Part shown: piece after piece, positions 23,664 to 33,995 of the stretch | Numbering within the stretch: position 1 is the first letter of the stretch | Layout: every line of letters begins with the position of its first letter | DNA from: Homalodisca vitripennis | Taxonomy: Eukaryota; Arthropoda; Insecta; Hemiptera; Cicadellidae | Direction: 5' to 3' | Length of the DNA stretch: 64,000 nucleotides | NCBI RefSeq assembly: GCF_021130785.1 | Contig: NC_060215.1 | Span: 121,228,501 to 121,292,500, forward strand | Made by a program: the position numbers and the translations under genes | The notes under the pieces: model-generated | What the model was told of the DNA's origin: nothing | Seen by the model: only the letters and a program-made list of their open reading frames with translations | Databases searched by the model: none

Positions 23664-23884
23664 CGCGCCCAATAGAAATACCGTGATTACACTACACTAT
23701 CCGAAAGGCCGAGCCCAAAAATATCGTTTCATACTTCATGATTTAAACGAAAAGACAATTATATTTTTAACAACGGTCACTGTAATCAATTAAATCAATC
23801 AATTTAATGTTTGTAGACAAGAGTAATAATAACTCTCCTTTTTTCTCCTGCTCCATGCTTTATTTTTTAATATGTCTTAAAATT

Positions 23885-23934
23885 TCGGGTGGGGTCCGGA
23901 CCCCCTGAACCCCCCCCCCTTCGCTACGCCACTG
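23885..23934. mobile_element. Possible transposon terminus
   Basis: The sequence contains a perfect 14-bp palindrome, GGGGTCCGGACCCC (23891-23904), then a C run, and ends 'cttcgctacgccactg'. Its complement, CAGTGGCGTAGCGAAG, is a form often seen at the ends of non-autonomous DNA transposons in animals. No opposite terminus was identified, so length and superfamily remain open. Confidence 0.35.
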
Positions 23935-25555
23935 ACTGCAGTTTAATTTGATCTAGAATGATTTATTAAACTCGTATCTTAAGCAGATACGTGATAAGAC
24001 ATAAAATAATTATAAGTCGTATAATTACTAATTACTCAGGTATTATCTTAGATTATAGATATAGATATTATAACCAACTGTACCTAATAAAGATTAAAAG
24101 AGTTACATATGGTTTGCAAAATATGTAAAATAATAGATTTAATAATAAATTAACATGATATAAACTAACATTATTAATAATTTAACACTGTTCTTATTAA
24201 TTAATATTTTTAATAAATAAAATGTACAATTAAACTCAAATATTAATAAATAAATCCTTGTGATACTTACAGAGCACTCACCTTTGTTCAAAAATAATAA
24301 AAGCTCAGGAATAAGATTAAATCAAAATCATTTTGAATTTAAAAAATAAACTTGTGTCTTTCTCAATATTTTAGATTTGTATGTTGTCAAAATAGAATTA
24401 AATATTTTAATTTTCTTCAATTAAATATTGAAACTTAATTTAACCAGGTAACCAAAAATAAAATAAAATACTAATCCATCTATAATATTAAACGAATAAA
24501 CCATAAAGAAATTTTGTTAATAATTCAATCAAATGGACAGATAAATAAAAAAACTTGCAATTGTTATAATGAAATTTCTGTGTTATGTAACTGTCAATCG
24601 GTCATAATGTGCTTACACGTGTAGCTGATTATTCACCATAACACCCTCTCGACCTCCTGCATGGAGAATACTCTCTTCGTGACAGAAGAGTTCTTTCACT
24701 CCCGAAGTTTTTGCCGCCTTTGATCTATACGCTCCCTCACCCATGACTGGTGAGTTTATGGATGTCGTAAATGTTTGTAGTCTTCTGTGAAAACAGGACC
24801 GTGTCCGTGGTCTGAAGCATTCGCCTTACTTTTCCTTAGCGGACATACCTCTCGGGAAATAAACCGCACTATTTTTATTCTGGTGGTCTTTAGACAGTTG
24901 GTGACCTATCTACACACATTAATATTAAATTATATTAATGATTGTATATATGATTGTGGAACACCTAGGATATCTCTGGGTATAATTCTGGGGTTGCAGA
25001 GTTTGTCCCTAGGCGCAGACAGGCGGTGACCTATCGACACATCATTAACATTAAATTGTGCACCTAGAGTGCGCGTGACGTGCTCTAAAACACCATAAAC
25101 TTATTACTGTATACCTCAAGTATTACTGTAAATCAGCCACTTCTCTCTAGCACTGACACACAGGTTACAGTTTTATCTTATCCAGTTTTTGTTCTAGACT
25201 TCCAGAGTTCTCTCTTTAATTCGGATTTTTTACATTTTTATTAGAGAAACCTCTAACACAAATAATTGATTGTTTTAAATTATGAAAATTAATGGAATTG
25301 GGTTCCAACATAGGTTAATCTGAATTCTCCTGAATTTACTTATTCATAAAGCTATATGGAGAAAATAAAATTAACTTTATCTACAAAAGCTTTTTAAGCT
25401 TATTTTAACGCAATATTTTAGTTTTTTATCAATTGATGTGATGTAAGTAAATCCATTTAACTATTTATTTTTTTATCAACAGCATAAACCATTTACTTTA
25501 CCTACTTACTTTTTCGTTAACTTAATGGTATTTACAAAGAAATCTACTATCTCAT
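23935..25555. other. AT-rich non-coding stretch with a local duplication
   Basis: Nothing coding was recognised. A segment beginning 'agacagttggtgacctatc' at about 24893 recurs as 'agacaggcggtgacctatc' at about 25017. The shared tail contains 'attaaatt' and 'cacctag', a diverged tandem duplication with a period near 125 bases. 24640-24830 is GC-richer but shows no convincing exon. Confidence 0.4.
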
Positions 25556-25735
25556 AGAACGAAGAAGCTCAAACGACACCCCCCCCCCTGCATCGTTTCA
25601 TCATAAAATACACTCAGACCACAAAACGTAGTGAAGAGGTCTCATTGTCTCATCAGGTGCACAATTGTTCTCGTCAGATTTCAGATGCTGCATTTAAGAT
25701 GAAGGTGAACTGTAGCTAAACTAAACTCTCGCATT
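25556..25735. repeat. Dispersed repeat copy
   Basis: This copy shares 'cgaagaagctcaaa' and 'tctcatcaggtgcacaattg' with 17730-17860, and 'gctgcatttaagatgaaggtgaactgtagctaaa' with the first 60 bases of the window. The three places together suggest one repeat family of at least about 180 bases. No tRNA-like head or termini were identified. Confidence 0.55.
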
Positions 25736-26551
25736 GCTTACATAAGTGCATCCTGCAGGCCAAACATCCATGTAAATAAAAGTTCTGTTTCATATTTTTA
25801 ACTACTTGACTTCCTAAAGTATGACTGCATGACGATATTCATTTTTCGATCAAAAGGTATTTTGATATCAGAATAACTTTAACTTTTATAACAAAAATAT
25901 TTTGACACAATATTTTATCCTTGGTTTGATTTGTATTGGTAGTACTAAAAGTGACAGAGATACCTGCAATGAGTATCTCGTACAACTGATGATGCAATAG
26001 AATAACAGGTTATAGAATAGAGTTTTTCCATCTTTAGTTGTACAAAAACTCATTTCATTGGCTGGTATCTACTATTTTACTATGTTCAATCCAAATCTAA
26101 AACGTTAGGTATGCAACAATGTTTTAAATAAGGAATCGTAGCTATTAACATGGCAGTATTAAACGTAGATATTCCAAGCATAAATACAGTGTTTGTGAAT
26201 AAATATATTTAAAATCCAAGTCTAAAATAATGAGTAGGTGAATTCCAAATATTGTCAACTAAGATTTTCTAAAGGATTAATCTTTTCCAAACACTTTTTC
26301 AAGTCTTTTCGTGTAATAATTCACTGGCTATTTTCTAATATTTATATTACTGTTATGTAAAATCATCTGTAATAGAAATTGTTTTATTTATTACCTGTTT
26401 GTACCCTATATTATGTACTGCTCAACGAAAATAAACTAATCATTTTATAAATAACATCTAAAAATTACTTAGTTATCGCTTAAGAGAGCGTTTCACACAG
26501 TTGAGAAATTTAATTCTAAATTAAGGAATACGTTAAGTACCTTCATTAGTT
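25736..26551. other. AT-rich non-coding stretch
   Basis: Nothing coding, structural or repetitive was recognised here. Confidence 0.5.
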
Positions 26552-26842
26552 TTAAATCAATATTGCCGGCACGCATGGGTATAAGATAAGAGAGAGAGAC
26601 AATAGCCGTACTGGAAGACACAGAACGGTAGTGTATGAGCACTCAACAGATTGCCATATTTTATTCAAATCCTCGTACAAAGTAAGCGTCGAAAACGTGT
26701 CTGAAACGCTTCCTAGGGTCAATCTAATTTTACAGCTTTTGACGAGTTTCTGGAATTTTTCAGGAGACAGCTCATTGGCGAAGGGCAAAAGAGTTGTAAG
26801 TTTGAATGTGGCAGGAGTTTGGTGTAAATTTTCCAAATCTGA
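26552..26842 (-). CDS. Open segment, possible coding exon, unknown
   Basis: The minus strand is open for over 90 codons to a stop at 26552. An AG (tttaaatctcag) lies just upstream of the first residues. The peptide begins ENLHQTPATFKLTT and continues LLPFANELSPEKFQKLVKS, then TLTLYEDLNKIWQSVE. The alternation of hydrophobic and charged residues faintly recalls the helix pattern of death-fold domains, but I cannot confirm this. The last third (LLSLSLILYPCVPAILI) looks like non-coding read-through. No strong donor was found. It may be an exon, a transposon fragment or chance. Confidence 0.25.
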   Translation of the reverse strand, partial: SDLENLHQTPATFKLTTLLPFANELSPEKFQKLVKSCKIRLTLGSVSDTFSTLTLYEDLNKIWQSVECSYTTVLCLPVRLLSLSLILYPCVPAILI

Positions 26843-29800
26843 GATTTAAAAATGAAGCTTGTCATTCAGTTTTAATTGCTAAGAGCAAATAAACCATTTG
26901 ATTAGAATATATCGTCGGTTGTAAAATTAACTTTTCAGTTTTATGACCAAGTTCATATTTTTGACGTGTATGCTTTTTCCAAAGTTATTGTAACAGTAAT
27001 ACATGCAGATTTCTTTAACAATTGTTAACATAATGCTGCTCTAGAGGACCGATAATTTCCTTAAGGCGCTCATGTACGGAACATATATCTCACTGCTGTG
27101 AGTAAGTATCCGATATTCAGGATTACCTCGGGATGTATGTGGCTTTAGTGTTTCGTATTGTACATGATATCCAGAAATGTATATAAAGTATTGGTAAGCT
27201 AATTGTGGCATAAATTTTATTCATACAAACTTTAATTTATTTAAAAATATTTAAAAAAAGATACAAAAATTAATATCTTTTAGCCCGAAATAAATCATGT
27301 AAATACTGTAAGTATTTCATTTTAATTTTGCATTATTACTAGATTAGGCATACGTTTCATATCTTCTATCCCTGTCATTTCAGGTGGAGTGATAAAAAAT
27401 GTAGGAATGCTCTCTTAAAACTCTATTAATTTTACATAAACATACATTTTCAAAACCCAAAAACGAATTTACTACCTTAAAATGTTAACTATGCTATAGA
27501 AAATTCTTTATGGTATTTCTACAATTAAAATTTTAATACCAAGATTCAATGAAATCTGTATGAGTTCTTTTTCTTCTTTTTATACTACCTATTTTCTTAT
27601 GGATTTAAATTAATACGGATACACAACAAACAAATGCACGAATAAGTTCGCAAATATCAGAGCACCTAGTCAACCCACTTATTCAAACCATACACAAGAC
27701 GATTTTCTTTCCTTCTTATCTGATCTAAAAAACACGAATCGTTAAACACTTTTTTAGCATCACCTCAAAGAAATGGGTGCAGAAAGTTTGGTCTAGCTCT
27801 TCGTTTTATGAAATTTCACCTAAGCAAAGTAAAGTGTTTAGGTATTCCTTTGTTATAGATAGAACTGCCAAGTACTAAAACCAATTGTTTGAATAAATAT
27901 AATAATTTACATAATAATTGAAAACTTGTAGACTACAATATAGATTCCATATTTATTATTGTCGTCTACATATTTCCTGCGGGTACATAATATTGTCTGC
28001 TACATAGTAAAACAACTCCTCGAATACTAATTTTCTTGTTTCACTGTATTTATATAAATATTTTAATCAACGTTATATAATATGATATTCAAACATATGT
28101 TTGAAAATGGTAAGTAATAAAATATCAGATTATACTGTTGATTTTAATATGATACAATCGTAACACATTAAAACATAATTTCCTTTGTTTAGAATCAATC
28201 CTCTCCCTCCCAGAGGGTATTGCCAACATTCCAGTAGCAGTGACCGAGAAGGAACACCGGCCCCGGCTGGATATTTTATAGCTTACAGTTGGTCCCGATG
28301 TCCCGCACGGACAGCCCCTAAAACAGCAAGAAGTTCGTTAACCCATTAAAACATTCCCTTCAGCCCTTTGAACATAATAGGTTGTTAATATGTTTTTATG
28401 TCTCTGGTACCGGCTTCGCCCGTGACATACCGTTCCCGTGTTTGTTTTGATTCAGTGCCGTTCTGGAGGGCTAGGGTTTGCTCATAAAAAAATTTAAATT
28501 AGAAATACAATTTCTCTTTTTGGAATATTTACATTGAAGAAACTTCCATGCCTGAAAAATGGAACAGCTTCCTTGCAGCTGTAAGATTTCATTCAATTTA
28601 CTGTTACTAATTTACCTTCATATTGCAGTTTTAAGCAGAATAAGACAATTAAATGTTATACAGTTTCAAAAGAAATAATTCGTTTACGACGTTTTACTTC
28701 TCGCATAGATGTTTGGTTATACGTTAGTAAACGACAACACATTACTCTCTGTGACCACGTTGTAAAAACTATTACAATAAAAGTGCAGCTATTACAATCA
28801 AAGGTTACACATTTTCTTACCGAGATTCACTTTATAATAATAGTGAAATAGTCCTCATATATGTACCACGCAGTGGTGGATTGATACTCCAGGAGTCAAG
28901 AGACGATTTAAATTGTATTAGGTATGCAGCCAGGGGTTATCTTTAAGAAGTTTATCCTAAAAAAAATTATATAACTCTAGTTTTGAAATCGAATTGGGAG
29001 TGTATCTAAAGTCGTAAAAATATGAAATTGTCAATCCACACTACTACGTCATATTTTATACGTTGGACACACTGTAAACCAACCGTCAGACGTGGCAAAT
29101 CATTGTCATATAAACACATAAAGACACTTAAAGTTGTGACCGTCAAACTCACATCTAGTTCTACATATCTCCATATTCTAAGGCAGCGCTACGGTGACAC
29201 ATAGTGTTCCTTTAAGAAATGATCCCTTTAGTTCAAGCATTGGTAACTATTGTCGTAAACCATAATATTTACCTGTCCAGTAAATTTAAGAAGAGCATGT
29301 TTATTGCTTTGAAAATAAAAAAAAATTATACAAGTTTTGGTTTTTTCCATGATCTGTTCAGTAGAAGCAGCTTTTTCTGACTCCCGGTGAAAACGCCATT
29401 TCCTTTAGTTCATACTTTTATTTTTTAGACTGTCTTTCCCCTCCCTTTGCAAAAGTTTTGAGTCTGATTTTATGTATTTAGCAGCACTTCTTTCTGCTGA
29501 CTGTTGTCCGAGTGTTGGTAGGTTGCATATTGTTATCTGAACTACGAATAATTATACTACATTTTTATTTTTATTATGCGTTTACTTCTATCATAAGTTA
29601 CATCAACTTTGGAATACCACGGTACGCTCCAAATTTTGTGATGTCAGGTTCTGAAGCCTTGAACCATTTATTTCTAAATAAACTAAAGAGACCTAATAAA
29701 TATTAATATGACATAGTATTAATATTTTTCTAAGCACTTAAGCTCTCCGCGGTACACTTTAAGTGCGAAGAACTATAGCCAGATATTTTTGTGGGTGGAA

Positions 29801-30008
29801 AGAGTGTTTTAAGTGGGTGGCGTAGTAAATTTTAACAGAACAGAAAAAATTTTTAAACAATACATAACAGATTTTTATTTTGAGGCTACCGATACTGAAG
29901 TCACTTCCGAATCCGGTCTCATCCGTATCTACCGATCAGCAAATCATTTTAGTAACATTTTATAGAAAAACCCTAAACATTATTACATGTCTTTTATGAT
30001 TCATTGTT
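26843..30008. other. AT-rich non-coding stretch
   Basis: No gene was recognised. A GC-richer patch at 28190-28460 contains 'accggcttcgcccgtgaca', a phrase reminiscent of 3' parts of some insect non-LTR repeats, but the frames are broken and termini are not visible. The rest is simple AT-rich sequence. Confidence 0.35.
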
Positions 30009-30239
30009 TCAATCAGGTCTAACTTCTATCCCGGTGGTTTCGCGATATTCTGAATTCATTTTTATAATCTTCTCTGTGTATGAGCCAACTTGAGTAACAG
30101 AGAAGTCAATAACAGACTTTGACCAAGTGATAATTAAACTTTTCAAAGCCCTAGTCTCCATCAACAAAACCATCATCTTGGACCATTTTACCATGGAATC
30201 GTGGTCCATGGGCATTGAAATACACGTGGAAAAATACAT
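30009..30239 (-). CDS. Open segment, possible terminal exon, unknown
   Basis: The minus strand is open for 76 codons from an ATG at 30239 to a stop at 30009. It reads CISMPMDHDSMVKWSKMMVL and ends SEYRETTGIEVRPD, and an AATAAA on the same strand lies about 130 bases downstream (near 29880). The composition is protein-like, but the upstream border has no clear pyrimidine tract. I recognise no domain. Chance remains a real possibility. Confidence 0.25.
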   Translation of the reverse strand: MYFSTCISMPMDHDSMVKWSKMMVLLMETRALKSLIITWSKSVIDFSVTQVGSYTEKIIKMNSEYRETTGIEVRPD

Positions 30240-32089
30240 GATTTAGGTAAGCTAACTAATTAAATAATATTTAAAATGAAATGAATGAATCTCTTAATAA
30301 TGTAGACTTTGTAAGCAACACATTTAAATCTTATAATGGTTACATCCTTGTCCACCGCAATTCATCAAGCAGTTTTTGTCCCATTTCAGTTATTCCTGTA
30401 TCGAGTAAAGTGTATTTAAAACAATATTGAAGAATAGATTTATTTTATTTTACGTACTAGTACCCAATGTGAAAATCATTATGGATTCTAGAAAATTATG
30501 TAAGAGTTAATAGAATAACAAATCTCATTGAACTAGTGTTCATTGGCATAGCGATATGATTTTTCGTGTGCGTCAAAAAATAATTTCATCAATACAGAAG
30601 GGTAAGGACGGTAAGACTCTCTGTTTAAAATTATATTAATAAATGGAACTGAACCTATATGTATACGTCAATTTAATTATTCCTTTCATGTTTAGGGAAT
30701 AAATTTAAATGTAAACAATGCAAAGTTAAATGTTATTTCTTTTTGTCTCCAATAGCAAGAGTCCAACCTGTAACCTGTTTTTATAGTGGATAAAGATCAC
30801 TTAGAGTTCACAGGACAAAGGTCTGACTTAGAGCACATATGTATATATTTAGTAAAAGGTTACGACTGGTGTTTCTATACCATTCGTAACCTTGTAAAAG
30901 TATGTTCCAGAAATGTTCTATTATTGGTTTACCTTGAAATGATATACTCTCATATGGCTTGTACCGTCAGACTTTGGTGGAGTTGTACTAAACACAGATA
31001 TAATATAAATTCCTAAGCTCATTAAACATAAAATAGGATAACTAACTACTGTTTCCTCAATATAAGTAATATCATTAGACAACTGTAACAATAGCGTAAA
31101 TAAGATTATTTTAAATTTTTGGTTAATTTTCTACAGTGTATTATCATCGTTTGCAATATTCAAGTAAAGTACATTTATTTTGTAGATTTACTTTTACATT
31201 TTCCCTGATTTACTTTTAGCCTATCCTGCACCAAATAATCCTTCATATAAAAAAAAAATATTTAAAATAGCTACCTTTGTGTAAGGTGGAATAAATATCA
31301 GCTTTATGTTGGTTTTTAATTATTTTAAACGATAGATATACTTATAACCCACGATAATCTGGAAAAATAATTAACAAAGAAAAGAATGTATTGGCTTTGT
31401 GGAAAATAATTCAAGTCATACTCACACATCTGCTTGTCACACCTGGAAATAATACAAAACCCATTCATACATTTCTGCGATAACAAGCGATATGCTTGAC
31501 ATAAAATTTTCAATTGCGTGGCAATGTGCCTTTCTTTTACTGCAACCACAGTAGCAGTTGCCTGTTCAAGGCAACCACCAGCATATATTTATGAGCTCAT
31601 TAAGATTGTATTGTTCTCTTCCCTTCAGGTGGATATTTTATAGCTTTTATAAAAGTTGATCAATACTAATATTTTTGCAGGGTGTGCTTTTTAGGCCTTC
31701 ATTGAGAAGTTTTTTGTGTTGAGCCTTCATTGAGAAGTATAACAGGCATTGGTGTGAGACCCATATACTTATACAAAACAACTTTTGCTCCAAATTAAGT
31801 TCAAATCAAAAATTCTAGCAAAATCATCACTAAGTAAGGTACAGAAGTATTAGTGCACATACTAGTATAAAACTGCTGTTGCCTGACTAGCTAACTAGTA
31901 AAAGAAAAATTCCAAATAGACGGATTTAGAGCTATTATTGTAGAAAGCGGACAAGACCACTTGCAAGAGCAAAAATAAGCTCCTCACAGTCGAGTGACAT
32001 TCAATTAAAAATATTCTTACATGGTAGATTTAGACAAGATTGAGAATATAATTACACTATTTGGGAATTATTATTCTAGTAATCGATAT
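30240..32089. other. AT-rich non-coding stretch
   Basis: No coding exon or transposon was recognised. 31680-31740 holds a small direct duplication of 'gccttcattgagaagt'. Confidence 0.45.
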
Positions 32090-32636
32090 GTAAATTATTT
32101 GAAATGAAGCTATCCGATATTAAAGAAGATATGATAAAAATTGGTTCATTACAATTTGTTATGACTTATAAGGCTTCTGTAATATGCAAAAAAACGCAAT
32201 ACTATTTGTATGGTAGCCCGTGTGTTTATATGGTTGAGAAATAGTAGTGATCTGAGAATAGATTCCTGAGGCACTCCGGTTTATTACCGGAGAAGTGAAA
32301 AAATGTTGTTACTTGTCATTACGAAATTCGACACATTTAACGCAACCCGGTAAATATAATTCAAAACATTGATGTACCAATCCTCGAAATCCATACTCTA
32401 CGAGCTTACTGAGTCATATAGTCCACTAAATAAAACGCCGTACTTAGATAACAGAGCAGGCCAAGAGTGTGGCTCATAGAATTAGGGAAAACAATATTTC
32501 CTCGATATAGTTGGCGATAGCAGCCTAGTGTGTGGCCCCAAGCGCCGCGCTGAAAACTGTGCACCTGAGCAATAATAAATCTGACCCGGTGCTATCTATA
32601 CTAGGGTACCCAGCATACTCTGTGTTCCAACTGTGT
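32090..32636 (-). pseudogene. LINE reverse-transcriptase relic, 3' part
   Basis: On the minus strand the palm region of a Jockey/CR1-type reverse transcriptase is readable with stops. It has 'KLVEYGFRGLVHQCFELYL' (about 32405-32350), matching the KLExYGIRG block. Then come 'GVPQESILRSLLFLNHIN' (about 32280-32225), matching GVPQGSILGPLLFxxYIN, and 'RFFAYYRSL' (about 32185), where the catalytic FADD is changed. The reading fades below 32150. The missing upstream part continues beyond the inserted TTAA element, at 33914-33990. The copy is inactive. Confidence 0.75.
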
Positions 32637-32856
32637 TTAAGGGGGGTCGGGCACATCCTATATCACCCATGTTAATTTGGCCATTTTTGAAATACTTTTT
32701 CTCAAAAATTAGTTGAGCTATCACCTTACACTTTTTTTATTTTAAAGGTCCTGCTTCATAGCACATTTTAAGTATAGGATATTTAGATATTGTTAAATGT
32801 CTTCCAATAATGATTTTTGATATATTTTGTAATTTTTTGTTTTTATTTGTAGCTTA

Positions 32857-32897
32857 TTTATTTTCTAAATAATAAACACTATTATTTAGAAAATAAA
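32857..32897. repeat. Perfect 18-bp-arm hairpin
   Basis: TTTATTTTCTAAATAATA (32857-32874) and its exact complement (32880-32897) surround the 5-base loop AACAC. It lies inside the TTAA element, downstream of the transposase stop, so it would form in the 3' part of the transcript. It may act in transcript ending, or be a by-product of AT-rich sequence, though 18 perfect pairs are many for chance. Confidence 0.85.
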
Positions 32898-33086
32898 CTA
32901 GGCTATACTGCTTAGGAACATTTCCTATGCACAAATTAATCTTCTTTGTGTTCTGATTAAAACAAAAAATATTGTGTTGATATCTCAAATGGTTCTTGAG
33001 AAAAAGTATTTTTTATATAGAAAAACTAAACTTTCGGAAAATTAACAAAACTGAAAATATGTATTATTTTTATAGTTTGACATACC

Positions 33087-33671
33087 TTAATGCATCCCAG
33101 ATCCATAAGAAGGGTTGTCTGGATCTTCCTGTTCTGCATAGAAGTCATCCAGCTTCTTCTTTGCCAAAGACCTCTTCTGCCGGCACTTCTTTTTGATTTC
33201 TTGAATTAATTTTTCGGCTTTCAAAATCCTCAGCTCGTCAACTTGTTTCATCCGCTGAACGCAGTTGATGCCATGAGTGATGCCAAGACTGCTTAAAATT
33301 TTGCATTTAACAATGTTCCCATCATTATAAGTGCTATTGGCTTCATAAATACCAAGTTCCAAGGTATTTTTTAGGACAAAAGTGCTTTTTGGTAGACTAT
33401 ACCAAATTACACTGTTGAGGGACTCGCAAGCATTCTGAGTGCCACCATGGAGACATTTACTGAGCAACTCAGTCTTGGACAAATCTTTGAAGATTGGTTT
33501 GATTTCTTCCATAACAATTCTTGAAAAGTGAAAGTGTTTCTTATGGTCATAGCTCTCATTATTATCCATGGCTTTACGATATTTGCACCAAGTATCAGGG
33601 CCTTTGGGCAAAATTTCCGACTTGTACAGAGGACTGGACAGCCACATCAGATGTAGCAATACCAACATAAC
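33087..33671 (-). CDS. Transposase C-terminal half ('Mutator-like transposase' family, PF20700-type), truncated
   Basis: This is the longest open frame in the window, about 193 codons, ending with TAA at 33087-33089. It contains PKGPDTWCKYRKA (residues 21-33), EEIKPIFKDLSKTELLSKC (54-72), CLHGGTQNACESLNSVIW (72-89) and TLELGIYEA. A basic, lysine-rich stretch follows (150-175), and the natural-looking end is PSYGSGMH. These blocks match the C-terminal part of an invertebrate transposase-derived family named Mutator-like transposase (PF20700), which usually has a further N-terminal half. The start is not an initiator: an AG at 33672-33673 suggests an exon border, or the upstream part was deleted. 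AAG|GTATGT follows the stop directly, a good donor site. Lack of stops suggests a recent or recently silenced copy. Confidence 0.75.
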   Translation of the reverse strand, partial: VMLVLLHLMWLSSPLYKSEILPKGPDTWCKYRKAMDNNESYDHKKHFHFSRIVMEEIKPIFKDLSKTELLSKCLHGGTQNACESLNSVIWYSLPKSTFVLKNTLELGIYEANSTYNDGNIVKCKILSSLGITHGINCVQRMKQVDELRILKAEKLIQEIKKKCRQKRSLAKKKLDDFYAEQEDPDNPSYGSGMH

Positions 33672-33913
33672 CTATTTTAGGAATAAGAAACGAACATCAG
33701 TACTATAATAAATACACACTCACGCTACAACCTCAAGTAGCAGTTTTGTCGGAAAATATTCATGTAAAGGTTTACAAAATAGGTCATATTGAGAAAAGTA
33801 CTTGTTCGATTAATGTAAAATTAGTGCTAAATTAAAGGCAACAGAATAGGGAACAAATAACACATAAAAACAAGAAAATGTAATATTAATAATTTTTAAG
33901 GGTCCGACTCACC

Positions 33914-33995
33914 TTAAATCCATATTGGTTATTAATCACAATGTTATTTGTTCTCAATTCACAGTGAATAAAAGCTAGTTGAACCATTATCGTAG
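33914..33995 (-). pseudogene. LINE reverse-transcriptase relic, 5' part
   Basis: On the minus strand 'LRTNNIVINNQYGF' can be read, matching the NQYGFR block that precedes the palm of Jockey/CR1-type reverse transcriptases. It is cut at the TTAA site; the reading resumes at 32636 with 'WNTEYA', matching the xSTEHAI continuation. It fades above about 34000. Confidence 0.6.

Larger units (their letters stand above)
32641..33913 (-). mobile_element. TTAA-flanked DNA transposon, probably Kolobok-type, internally shortened
   Basis: The left end reads TTAA|GGGGGGTCGGGCAC (32637-32654). The right end, on the opposite strand, reads TTAA|GGTGAGTCGGACCC (33917-33900). The termini therefore share an imperfect 14-base inverted repeat inside a TTAA target duplication. 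The element sits in a LINE: removing it with one TTAA rejoins an RT motif, which confirms the borders independently. TTAA targets with G-rich ends are known for the Kolobok superfamily and, with other termini, for piggyBac. Inside is the C-terminal half of a transposase on the minus strand. At 1273 bp the copy lacks the 5' half of its gene. Confidence 0.75.

Noticed and set aside
30786..31016. 76-codon plus-strand open frame
   Set aside because: No splice borders, no codon bias and an unconvincing peptide; probably chance.
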